In this document: positions 1-6,559 of the stretch, in pieces
Layout: every line of letters starts with the position of its first letter
Numbering within the stretch: the first letter of the stretch is position 1
Source: Halolamina litorea
Lineage (GTDB): Archaea > Halobacteriota > Halobacteria > Halobacteriales > Haloferacaceae
Direction of reading: 5' to 3'
Length of the DNA stretch: 64,000 bases
Assembly: GCF_026616205.1 (NCBI RefSeq)
Contig: NZ_JANHGR010000001.1
Span: 62,001-126,000 of the forward strand
Notes under the pieces: model-generated
What the model was told of the DNA's origin: nothing
Database searches by the model: none
Seen by the model: the letters and a program-made list of their open reading frames with translations, nothing else
Position numbers and translations under genes: made by a program

Positions 1-368
1 GCGGCCTGTGCCGGGTAGACCAACTGGTTGCACAGCGCCAGCAGCGGCATCACCGTCAGCACGACGCCGACGGTCAGAGCGTCGACGGCCCACGCCGCCG
101 GCACCGCGAGCACCAAGACGGCCTGCACGACCTGCGTGCCAACCAAGACTCGCCCGAGCGGCCAGCGATCCACCAGCGGGCCGGCGAACAGTTGGAGGAC
201 GGTCGGCAGTCGGGTGAGGAAGCCGGCGACGGCGGTGACCCCCGGCGAGGCGCTGAGTTCCCAGACGAGCCACATCGCGGCGACGCTGTAGAGGCTGTCG
301 CCGGCGTTGGTGACCAGCCGCCCCACGAGGAGCGACCGGAACGATCGGTTCGAACGAGCGACGTGCAT
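1..368 (-). CDS. MFS transporter, N-terminal part (runs off the window)
   Basis: The reading frame begins at an ATG at 366-368 and stays open to the left edge, so only about 122 residues are visible. They start MHVARSNRSFRSLLVGRLV and contain three to four hydrophobic segments. The pattern GRLVTNAGDSLYSVAAMWLV, followed by a loop with GPLVDRWPLGRV, matches the first helices and the loop 2-3 signature (GxxxDRxGxR type) of major facilitator proteins. The substrate cannot be read from this part. It is transcribed away from the glycosyltransferase gene on the same strand. A macrolide/drug-efflux type MFS is plausible but is only inference. Confidence 0.8.
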   Translation of the reverse strand, partial: MHVARSNRSFRSLLVGRLVTNAGDSLYSVAAMWLVWELSASPGVTAVAGFLTRLPTVLQLFAGPLVDRWPLGRVLVGTQVVQAVLVLAVPAAWAVDALTVGVVLTVMPLLALCNQLVYPAQA

Positions 369-474
369 AGCCGATACTGGCCGCATCGGGGAATAAGCGC
401 GCGCAGAACCCGCTTTCGGCCCGTTCCCGAACAGAAATACCCTTCTGTCGCTGGCGTCCTCCCCGGCCCGATGC

Positions 475-1587
475 TCAGCCCAGCCGCGCGTCGACCAACT
501 CCCGAACCCGGCGGTGGAACCGATCCGCACCGAACCGATCCGGGGAGAGCCGCGGCGTCGCCCCGCTGTCGACGGCCGCCGCGATTCGGTCGACGGCCGT
601 CGGCACCGAGTCGAACAGCCGATCGGCCGCGCCGTCGACCACGTCCCGCTGCCCGCCCGAATCGTGCGCGAACGCCACCATCCCCGCCGCGACGTACTCC
701 GCCAGGGCCATCCCGAAGTGCTCGCCGTGTTTGGTGTTGAGGCCGTAGCGGTGCCCACCCAGTAGTTCCTCCAGCCGGGCTCTGGACACGTCGGTGTGCA
801 GCGTGACGTACTCCCGGGCCGCGACGGCGTCCTCGACCCGCTCGCAGTACGAACGGTACGCTGCAGCCGTCGACCCGACGAGATGCAGGTGGAGGTCGAC
901 CCCGCGCTCCCGGACGCCGTCGACGACCCGGACGGCGTCGAGCGTGCGGTTGTCGGGTGCGATCCGGCCGACGGTCACGACCCCGGGCTCGCGCTCCCCC
1001 CACGGCTTCCCCGGGATCGGATCGACTGGCGGATGGAGGACCTCCGGCTCCCGGCCGTACCGAGCATCGACGTGTGCGGCGGTGTAGCTGCTGTTCGCGA
1101 TCAGCGCCGCGTCAGCCGGGAGCTCCCGGTTGGCCAGTCCGGCGACCCGGGTCCAGAGGCCGTTCAGCGGCTCGTCGTGGGCGCCGTCCGGGCCCGGAAC
1201 GTCGGTGTTGAACTGCGGGAAGTGGACGTACTGCACCGACGGCAGCGGGAGGTCGAACTCGTTTGCGGTGCTGACCGCAACGTCGAACGGTCCGGCGTGT
1301 CGGCGGAACCACCGCGTCAGCAGCGCGCTCCGGAGTGGAAGCTGTGGGCCGAACCGGTCGTCGGCCCGGGAGAACAGTCGAGCGAGGCGCTCCCCGGCCG
1401 GCGGCTGCCGGACGGGAACGGCCGCGTCCGTGCCGAACATCTCGTTCAGCGTCGACAGCGGCGTCGCCGAAATCGTGAACAGCGTCACCTCGTGGTGCTC
1501 CTGCAGCGCCGAACAGACGTGGGCACAGACGGCGTCGGCGCCGCCGCGGAAGTCGAGCGTGTTGTGGAGCACTGCGACGCGAGCCAT
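475..1587 (-). CDS. GT4-type glycosyltransferase
   Basis: The product is 370 residues with two Rossmann-like halves (GT-B fold). The N-terminal glycine loop is FRGGADAV (residues 13-20) and the C-terminal half carries the EX7E signature EHFGMALAE (E289 and E297), which in the GT4 family contacts the donor nucleotide sugar. The ATG at 1585-1587 is preferred over an in-frame start 24 codons upstream, because MARVAVLHN begins the first beta strand and a TATA-like TTTAG lies about 22-26 bases upstream. The gene is divergent from the CDP-alcohol phosphatidyltransferase/pterin operon and shares its 143-base control region, so it probably works on the same product. Donor and acceptor are unknown. 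Confidence 0.85.
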   Translation of the reverse strand: MARVAVLHNTLDFRGGADAVCAHVCSALQEHHEVTLFTISATPLSTLNEMFGTDAAVPVRQPPAGERLARLFSRADDRFGPQLPLRSALLTRWFRRHAGPFDVAVSTANEFDLPLPSVQYVHFPQFNTDVPGPDGAHDEPLNGLWTRVAGLANRELPADAALIANSSYTAAHVDARYGREPEVLHPPVDPIPGKPWGEREPGVVTVGRIAPDNRTLDAVRVVDGVRERGVDLHLHLVGSTAAAYRSYCERVEDAVAAREYVTLHTDVSRARLEELLGGHRYGLNTKHGEHFGMALAEYVAAGMVAFAHDSGGQRDVVDGAADRLFDSVPTAVDRIAAAVDSGATPRLSPDRFGADRFHRRVRELVDARLG

Positions 1588-1605
1588 GCCCGTCGGTCCG
1601 CCCGC

Positions 1606-1650
1606 GGGGACTAAAGCCCACCCTCCAGCAACTCCGTACTTTTGTACCAG
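1606..1650. promoter_or_regulatory. Divergent promoter region between glycosyltransferase and pterin operon
   Basis: Two AT-rich cores lie in an otherwise GC-rich gap. TTTAG, read on the minus strand near 1606-1613, faces the glycosyltransferase. ACTTTTGTA on the plus strand near 1638-1646 faces the operon, with an ATG at 1669 at the distance expected of a leaderless transcript start. Assignment is by position and composition only. Confidence 0.45.
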
Positions 1651-1668
1651 TGGGCGCAACCGAGGGGC

Positions 1669-1734
1669 ATGGATTCACCGAGTCGAGCGGGCGCCGACAG
1701 CCGCCGCGGGGGCGACCGGAGGTCCGGTGGGTGA
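1669..1734 (+). CDS. Possible 21-residue leader peptide
   Basis: An ATG sits about 26 bases after the TATA-like core at 1638-1646, where a leaderless transcript would begin. It opens 21 codons (MDSPSRAGADSRRGGDRRSG, then G) and ends with a TGA that overlaps the GTG of the phosphatidyltransferase in the arrangement GTGA. The peptide is Arg/Gly rich and resembles nothing I know. It may be a translated leader that couples initiation downstream, or it may be chance; another reading is that the phosphatidyltransferase starts further upstream in its own frame at GTG 1650. Confidence 0.25.
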   Translation: MDSPSRAGADSRRGGDRRSGG

Positions 1735-2504
1735 GCAACGACGCCACCGATCGTCTCCTGCCCCGTCGGCTCGCCGTCGAGAGCGTCGCCCTCGGCGCCA
1801 CGGCACTCTGTGTGCTGGCCGCAGGCTACTGGCTGTTCACGGTGCTCGCTGGCCGGCCGCTCGCGATCCGCTGGCTCGCTCCGACAGGCGCTCTGACGGC
1901 GTTCGTCGCCGGCTACGCGTGGACACACCGGGGGACGCTTCGCGGGCTCGACGGCACTCGCCTCGACTCGCTCGGCCTCGCCAACGGCATCACGCTCGCT
2001 CGGGCCGTCCTGATCGCGGCGGTCGCGGGGTTCGTCGTCGTCGACGTGGAGGGAGCGCTCCTGTGGGCCCCCGCGGTCGGCTACGGGACGGCCGTGCTCC
2101 TCGACGGCGTCGACGGCGCCGTCGCCCGCACGCTCGGCACCGAGACGCGGCTCGGCCAACGCCTCGACATGGCCGTCGACACCACCGGCTTCGTCGTCGC
2201 ACCGGCGGTGGCCGTCGCGTGGGACCTGCTCCCCGTCTGGTACCTCTTGCTTTCGGCCGCGCGCTACTGCTACCGCGGGGGGCTGTTCCTCTGGCGCCGC
2301 GCCGGCGGGAGCGTGGGCACGCTGCCGCCCAGCCGACTCCGGCGACCGTTGGCGGCGCTCCAGATGGCCTTCCTCACTGTCGCGCTCCTCCCGCCGGCGC
2401 CGACGCCACTGATCCGGACCGTCGCGCCGGTCGTGTTGCTCCCCTCTCTCGTCGTGTTCGCCCGGGACTGGCTCGCCGTGACGGTGTCACCGTCGAAATA
2501 CTGA
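1731..2504 (+). CDS. CDP-alcohol phosphatidyltransferase family membrane enzyme
   Basis: From GTG 1731 the product is 257 residues with about six hydrophobic segments. The family motif DxxDGxxAR(8)GxxxDxxxD is complete: D125, D128, G129, A132-R133, G142, D146 and D150. These enzymes transfer a phosphoalcohol from a CDP-activated lipid or alcohol and bind metal through the aspartates; the acceptor here is unknown. GTG 1731 is chosen because GGAGGT lies 7 bases before it. The gene leads a tight operon (25 bases to the GTP cyclohydrolase), so it may act on a product of that pathway instead of being the general archaetidyl-alcohol synthase. An in-frame GTG at 1650 would add 27 residues. Confidence 0.85.
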   Translation: MSNDATDRLLPRRLAVESVALGATALCVLAAGYWLFTVLAGRPLAIRWLAPTGALTAFVAGYAWTHRGTLRGLDGTRLDSLGLANGITLARAVLIAAVAGFVVVDVEGALLWAPAVGYGTAVLLDGVDGAVARTLGTETRLGQRLDMAVDTTGFVVAPAVAVAWDLLPVWYLLLSAARYCYRGGLFLWRRAGGSVGTLPPSRLRRPLAALQMAFLTVALLPPAPTPLIRTVAPVVLLPSLVVFARDWLAVTVSPSKY

Positions 2505-2529
2505 TGCGTTCGCGAACCAACAGTCTCCC

Positions 2530-3309
2530 GTGACAAACACCGACGACACCGTCCAGTTCTCACTGGTCCAACTGGACGACTACGGCCCGTGGACGGTGAC
2601 CCCCGAGCCCCGCCCCGAGCCGTCGCTTCAGGCCCTACAGGCCCGTATTTACGCCGACCTCGCTGACTTCGTCGGCAGCCGTGACGGCTACGTCTTCCCG
2701 GGTCGATACGACAACATGATCGCGGTGACCAACCAGATTACGCCGGCGGAGCACCAGCGCTTTCAGGAGCTCGTCCGGCATCGCTATCCCGTCACGGCGA
2801 GCATCGGCGTCGGTACCGGCACGACCCCCATCGACGCACTCGGCGCCGCGACCGAGGCCCTCCAGTCGACCGGGAGCGCACAGGACGCCGCCCGATCCGA
2901 GCGCCTCGCCACCGCTCGCGACGCCGACCCCAACGGGCCACTCACCGTCGCCCACTTCGACGTGGTGGACGCGACCGGTCGGTACACGGACGCGGAACAC
3001 GCCTTCGACGCCGAGCGCCGCATCAGGCGGGCGTTCGTGGAGCTGAGCGACCGGATGCGCGAACACGGTGCCGTCACGTCGTTCGTCGGCGGCGACAACG
3101 CCATCGCGGTCACACCTGACCTCGACGACGCGACGTACGACGATGTGCTCGAAGCGGTCCGCGACGCCGTCGGTGTCGAGATCCGCGTCGGCGTCGGCCG
3201 CGGCGAGACGGCGCATTCAGCGGGTCAGGGGGCGAAACACGCACTGGAGACCGGCCGTAACACCGGCGACTGGGTGGTGACGGCCGCTCCGGCGAGTACG
3301 GATGACTGA
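2530..3309 (+). CDS. gch3: GTP cyclohydrolase III (archaeal, ArfA type)
   Basis: The product of 259 residues has the two-repeat layout of archaeal GTP cyclohydrolase III, each half a palm-like nucleotide-binding domain. Visible signatures are FSLVQLDDYGPWTVTP near the N-terminus, GRYDNMI and TASIGVGTG in the first half, and VGGDNAIAV and RVGVGRG in the second. The enzyme opens GTP to the formylamino-pyrimidine FAPy, the start of archaeal riboflavin and F420 synthesis. It starts with GTG 2530, overlaps the next gene by 8 bases and sits in an operon with a PTPS-like gene. It may therefore serve an additional pterin-like pathway or supply both. Function is confident; the pathway role here is inference. 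Confidence 0.9.
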   Translation: MTNTDDTVQFSLVQLDDYGPWTVTPEPRPEPSLQALQARIYADLADFVGSRDGYVFPGRYDNMIAVTNQITPAEHQRFQELVRHRYPVTASIGVGTGTTPIDALGAATEALQSTGSAQDAARSERLATARDADPNGPLTVAHFDVVDATGRYTDAEHAFDAERRIRRAFVELSDRMREHGAVTSFVGGDNAIAVTPDLDDATYDDVLEAVRDAVGVEIRVGVGRGETAHSAGQGAKHALETGRNTGDWVVTAAPASTDD

Positions 3310-4315
3310 CGCGGCGCGAGCGCTCTACTTTCAGGGCCCCCGTTCGGTCACCGTCTCCGAGGAGCCGCGGCCGTCGCCCGACACGGACGAGGTGTTGCTC
3401 GAGACGGTCGTCTCCGGGGTCAGCCCCGGCACCGAACTGTTGGTTTACGAGGGGAAGGTCCCTGAGGAGTTGGCCGTCGACGAGACCATCGACACTCTGG
3501 AGGGGACGTTCGACTACCCGGTCCAGTACGGCTACGCCGCCGTCGGCCGGGTGATGGCGACGGGCGCGAACGTCGACGACAGCTGGCTCGACGAACTCGC
3601 GTTCGCGTTCAACCCCCACGAGAGCCACTTCACCGCGAACCCGGCGGCACTCGAACCCGTCCCCGACGGCATCGACCCCGAGACGGCGACGCTGTTTCCG
3701 ACCGCCGAGACCGCGGTCAATTTCGTCCTCGACGCGGCGCCGCGGATCGGCGAGCGTGTCGTCGTCTTCGGCGCCGGCCCGATCGGACTGACGACGACGG
3801 CGCTGCTCTCGACGTTCCCGCTCGACTCGCTGACGGTCGTCGATCCGGTCGCCGACCGCCGGTCGCTCGCGGAATCGTTCGGTGCAACGGCCACGACGAC
3901 GCCCGAGGGGCTTCGGGGGATCGACTGGGGCGACCCGGCCGGCGCCGACTGCTGTGTCGAGGTTTCGGGGAACCCCAACGCGCTCGACGACGCCATCCGG
4001 ACCGTCGGCTACGACGGCCGCGTCGTGATCGGCTCGTGGTACGGTACCAAGTCAGCAGAGTTGGATCTCGGCGGGCGGTTCCACCGCGAACGCATCGACC
4101 TGCGCTCGAGTCAGGTCAGCACCATCGCCCCCGCCGACCGCGGCCGCTGGACGAAGGACCGCCGGATGGACCGCGCCGTCGACGCCGTCCGGGAGCACGA
4201 CCTCGGCCGGCTCGTGACCCACCGCATCCCGTTCGGCGACGCCTCGGCCGCCTACGAACTGCTCGCCAGCGAAGACGACGCGCTCACCACCGTCTTCACC
4301 TACGACGACGCCTGA
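3302..4315 (+). CDS. Zinc-free medium-chain dehydrogenase/reductase (BchC-like)
   Basis: The product has 337 residues. The N-terminal GroES-like domain carries SGVSPGTELLVYEG at the place where zinc alcohol dehydrogenases have GxCGTD, so the first catalytic zinc ligand is absent, and no structural four-cysteine lobe is visible. The Rossmann domain has VVFGAGPIGLTTTALL (GxGxxG) at about residues 157-172. This resembles the MDR branch that includes BchC. The start overlaps the cyclohydrolase by 8 bases and the PTPS gene follows after 3 bases, so translational coupling is likely. I infer an NAD(P)-linked redox step on a pterin or pyrimidine intermediate or its side chain; the substrate is not known. 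Confidence 0.8.
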   Translation: MTDAARALYFQGPRSVTVSEEPRPSPDTDEVLLETVVSGVSPGTELLVYEGKVPEELAVDETIDTLEGTFDYPVQYGYAAVGRVMATGANVDDSWLDELAFAFNPHESHFTANPAALEPVPDGIDPETATLFPTAETAVNFVLDAAPRIGERVVVFGAGPIGLTTTALLSTFPLDSLTVVDPVADRRSLAESFGATATTTPEGLRGIDWGDPAGADCCVEVSGNPNALDDAIRTVGYDGRVVIGSWYGTKSAELDLGGRFHRERIDLRSSQVSTIAPADRGRWTKDRRMDRAVDAVREHDLGRLVTHRIPFGDASAAYELLASEDDALTTVFTYDDA

Positions 4316-4318
4316 CCC

Positions 4319-4696
4319 ATGTACGAACTCTCCGTCTCCCGCGACTTCGTCGCACAGCACTACCTCACCGTCCCCGAGCCCGGTCCCGTCGAGGGTGAGC
4401 CACACAGCCATCACTACGAGGTCGACGTGCGCTTTTCGGGTCCCGACCTGAACGAGTACGGCTACCTCGTCGATATCGACGCCGTCGAGGCGGCGCTGGA
4501 CGACCTGACCGCCCGATACCGCGACGAACTCCTGAACGACCTGCCGGCGTTCGAGGGCAACCCCAGCGTCGAGCGCTTCGCCCGAATCTTCGCCGATGCG
4601 GTCGCCGAGCGCCTCGACGCCCCGGCGCCCGACCGGCTCAGCGTCCGAATGTGGGAGGACGATATCGCGTGGGCCAGCTACGAGCGGTCGCTCTGA
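4319..4696 (+). CDS. PTPS/QueD-family protein with Glu replacing catalytic Cys
   Basis: The product has 125 residues, normal for the COG0720 family (6-pyruvoyl-tetrahydropterin and 6-carboxytetrahydropterin synthases). Zinc ligands are H14, H29 and H31 (motif EGEPHSHHYEV). The residue four before H29, normally Cys in QueD and PTPS-II, is E25. That substitution is known in the PTPS-III type, which cleaves the dihydroneopterin side chain, but here HSH also replaces HGH. It therefore probably does not carry out the QueD step of archaeosine synthesis. The C-terminal Glu of the fold is present in RMWEDDIAW. The gene is third of four tightly packed genes after the phosphatidyltransferase. Confidence 0.85.
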   Translation: MYELSVSRDFVAQHYLTVPEPGPVEGEPHSHHYEVDVRFSGPDLNEYGYLVDIDAVEAALDDLTARYRDELLNDLPAFEGNPSVERFARIFADAVAERLDAPAPDRLSVRMWEDDIAWASYERSL

Positions 4697-4699
4697 GCC

Positions 4700-5536
4700 A
4701 TGGAGCACGCTCACGTCAGGTATCTGGAGTCGAAACGGAGCGTCGACGCCCGCGCGCTGAACCGCCGGGTCCGGGATCGACTCCTCGAAACGCTCCCCCC
4801 TGAGCCCGAAATCGTCGAGTTCGCCGCCGGCACCGGCGTCACGGTCCCCCGACTGATCGAGTGGGGCGTCACCGACTTCGACTACCGGGGGATCGAACAG
4901 GACCCCGACCTCGTTCGCGACGCTCGCCGCCGGCGAGTCGATGACCTCGCTGACTCCCCCGGCGGGGTCACGTCCACCGAACGCGGCTTCCGGATTGACG
5001 AAGCCACCGTCGAGTTCCACGCCGGCGACGCGCTGGCCGTCGACGACGGCGACGCCGACCTCGTCGTCGCGCAGGCGTTCGCCGACCTCGTCCCCCTCGA
5101 CGACCTCATCGACGCGCTCAACCGTGTCCTCGGCCCCGACGGGGTCGCGTACCTCCCGATCACGTTCGACGGCAGCACGCTGTTCCAGCCCGACCACCCC
5201 GCCGACGACCGGGTCGAGACAGCGTATCACGACTGGATCGCCGCGAAACCGGGCCGTGACCCCCGCGCGGGCCGACATCTGCTCGACCGCTTCCGTACCG
5301 CCGACGGCGACCTGCTCGCGGCGGGGGCGTCGGACTGGATCGTGCGGCCTAGCGGGAGCGAGTACCCCGCCGACGAGGCGTTCTTCCTCTCACGGATTCT
5401 CGCCTTCGTCGCCGACGCGCTGGACGGGGCGGGGGTCGACGGGGCCGACGACTGGATCGAGACGCGCCGGGAGCAACTCGCTGCGGGCGAACTCACCTAC
5501 GTCGCCCACCAGTACGACCTGCTGTACGCGCCCTGA
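4700..5536 (+). CDS. Class I SAM-dependent methyltransferase-like protein
   Basis: The 278-residue product has a Rossmann methyltransferase core. Motif I is VEFAAGTGVTVPRL (about residues 38-51), followed by an acidic end of strand 2 (GIEQDPDLV) and a later DADLVVAQAFADL at motif IV. AAGTG replaces the usual GxGxG, so cofactor binding should be checked. The gene starts 3 bases after the PTPS-like gene and closes the operon. It may methylate the pathway product. The C-terminal third (after residue 200) has no motif I can name. Confidence 0.7.
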   Translation: MEHAHVRYLESKRSVDARALNRRVRDRLLETLPPEPEIVEFAAGTGVTVPRLIEWGVTDFDYRGIEQDPDLVRDARRRRVDDLADSPGGVTSTERGFRIDEATVEFHAGDALAVDDGDADLVVAQAFADLVPLDDLIDALNRVLGPDGVAYLPITFDGSTLFQPDHPADDRVETAYHDWIAAKPGRDPRAGRHLLDRFRTADGDLLAAGASDWIVRPSGSEYPADEAFFLSRILAFVADALDGAGVDGADDWIETRREQLAAGELTYVAHQYDLLYAP

Positions 5537-5548
5537 GCTGTTTCCGGC

Positions 5549-5935
5549 CTACTCCCGCTGGAGCAGGAGGACCAGCACGACGAGCAGCCCCACCTGTGCG
5601 ACCTTGTCGACGGCGCCGATGGCGCCCACGTCGGTGGGGAACGACTTCGTGCCCGCCGCGAAGTTGAGGTAGTACCAGAGCACGATCTGGCCGGCGGTGA
5701 ACGGGAGGCCGAGGCCGTAGAGCAGCCGTCGCCGGTAGTTCTGGAGAACGCCCGCCGCCGCTAGCAGGAACACCACGCCCGCGAAGAGGAAGGACAGCCC
5801 GAGCGGCTCCGGCGCGTAGCTCACGCCGAGGAAGAGGTGGATCACGCCGCTGACCGCGGCCAGCGCGATTCCGAGGTAGTGGAGCGTCCCGAGCCCGTCG
5901 GTGTCGAGGAAGCCGGTGTCTGTGGCGGTGCTCAT
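5549..5935 (-). CDS. Four-helix membrane protein, unknown function
   Basis: The product has 128 residues with four hydrophobic segments (about 18-37, 46-65, 74-92 and 106-125) and short loops, ending LLVVLVLLLQRE. It resembles a family of small haloarchaeal integral membrane proteins with no known role. Although GGAGGT directly abuts the ATG, it is too close to serve as a ribosome site. The TATA-like TTATTTATTAA on this strand ends about 21 bases upstream, fitting a leaderless start. The gene is convergent with the pterin operon. Confidence 0.75.
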   Translation of the reverse strand: MSTATDTGFLDTDGLGTLHYLGIALAAVSGVIHLFLGVSYAPEPLGLSFLFAGVVFLLAAAGVLQNYRRRLLYGLGLPFTAGQIVLWYYLNFAAGTKSFPTDVGAIGAVDKVAQVGLLVVLVLLLQRE

Positions 5936-5955
5936 ACCTCCTTTTCGCCTATGTG

Positions 5956-5967
5956 TTAATAAATAAG
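5956..5967 (-). promoter_or_regulatory. TATA element for the four-helix membrane protein
   Basis: CTTATTTATTAA on the minus strand is the most AT-rich stretch of the neighbourhood and lies 21-32 bases before the ATG at 5935, the spacing seen for leaderless haloarchaeal transcripts. Confidence 0.6.
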
Positions 5968-6032
5968 CACCCCGGAAACGACCGGTCTCGGCCGACGGAA
6001 CGTAGAAACCCCTGACACACGTACCCTCGTGG

Positions 6033-6488
6033 GTGCTGTTCCCGACCCATCTCGCCATCGCCGTCCTACTCGGGCGGCGGTTCCGGCTGTCGACGGCGTG
6101 GCTCCTCGTCGGGGCGACGCTGCCCGACGCCGTCGACAAGCCGCTGGCGAGCCTCGGCGTCGTCGACCTGTTTCACACGGTCGGTCACTCCGCGCTGCTG
6201 GTAGTCCTGGCCGTGCCCGTCGCCTACCACAGCCGCGCCGGCCTCGCGCTGGCGGTCGGCTGGGGGACGCATCTGTTCGCCGACGCGTTCCAGATCATCG
6301 TCAACGGCCGGCTGACGGACGCGCTCTTCCTCGGCTGGCCGCTGGTCACCCCACCGACGCCGCTCGCGCTCCCGCCCGTGGAGTTCTTCTGGTACTACCT
6401 CTGGTCGCCGTCGTTCTTCGTCGAGGTTGGCATCTGGCTGACGCTCGCGGCCGTCGTCGTCGCCGACCGACGCCGGGGCACCGAGTAG
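6033..6488 (+). CDS. YdjM-like membrane-bound metal-dependent hydrolase
   Basis: The product has 151 residues starting at GTG 6033. It has the pattern of the YdjM/LexA-regulated membrane hydrolase family: FPTHLAIAVLLG at the N-terminus, LPDAVDKP, FHTVGHSALL and GWGTHLFADAF, giving conserved His and Asp residues on the membrane face. Three to four transmembrane helices are visible. Substrate is unknown; the hydrolase label rests on the family name. It is followed after 71 bases by the oxidoreductase fusion gene on the same strand. Confidence 0.75.
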   Translation: MLFPTHLAIAVLLGRRFRLSTAWLLVGATLPDAVDKPLASLGVVDLFHTVGHSALLVVLAVPVAYHSRAGLALAVGWGTHLFADAFQIIVNGRLTDALFLGWPLVTPPTPLALPPVEFFWYYLWSPSFFVEVGIWLTLAAVVVADRRRGTE

Positions 6489-6559
6489 CCCCGGGAGTGC
6501 CACTAACCGCATCGCCACCGCCACCCGGGTTTATGCGGCGACGGCGCCAGACGGCTGAC

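Noticed and set aside
5936-5943. AAGGAGGT as ribosome-binding site for the membrane protein gene at 5549-5935
   Set aside because: It abuts the ATG with no spacer; the TATA distance points to a leaderless start.
6029-6559. N-terminal extension of the oxidoreductase fusion over the membrane hydrolase gene
   Set aside because: The extension is Arg/Pro rich and overlaps a real gene in another frame; the Rossmann domain starts after GTG 6560.
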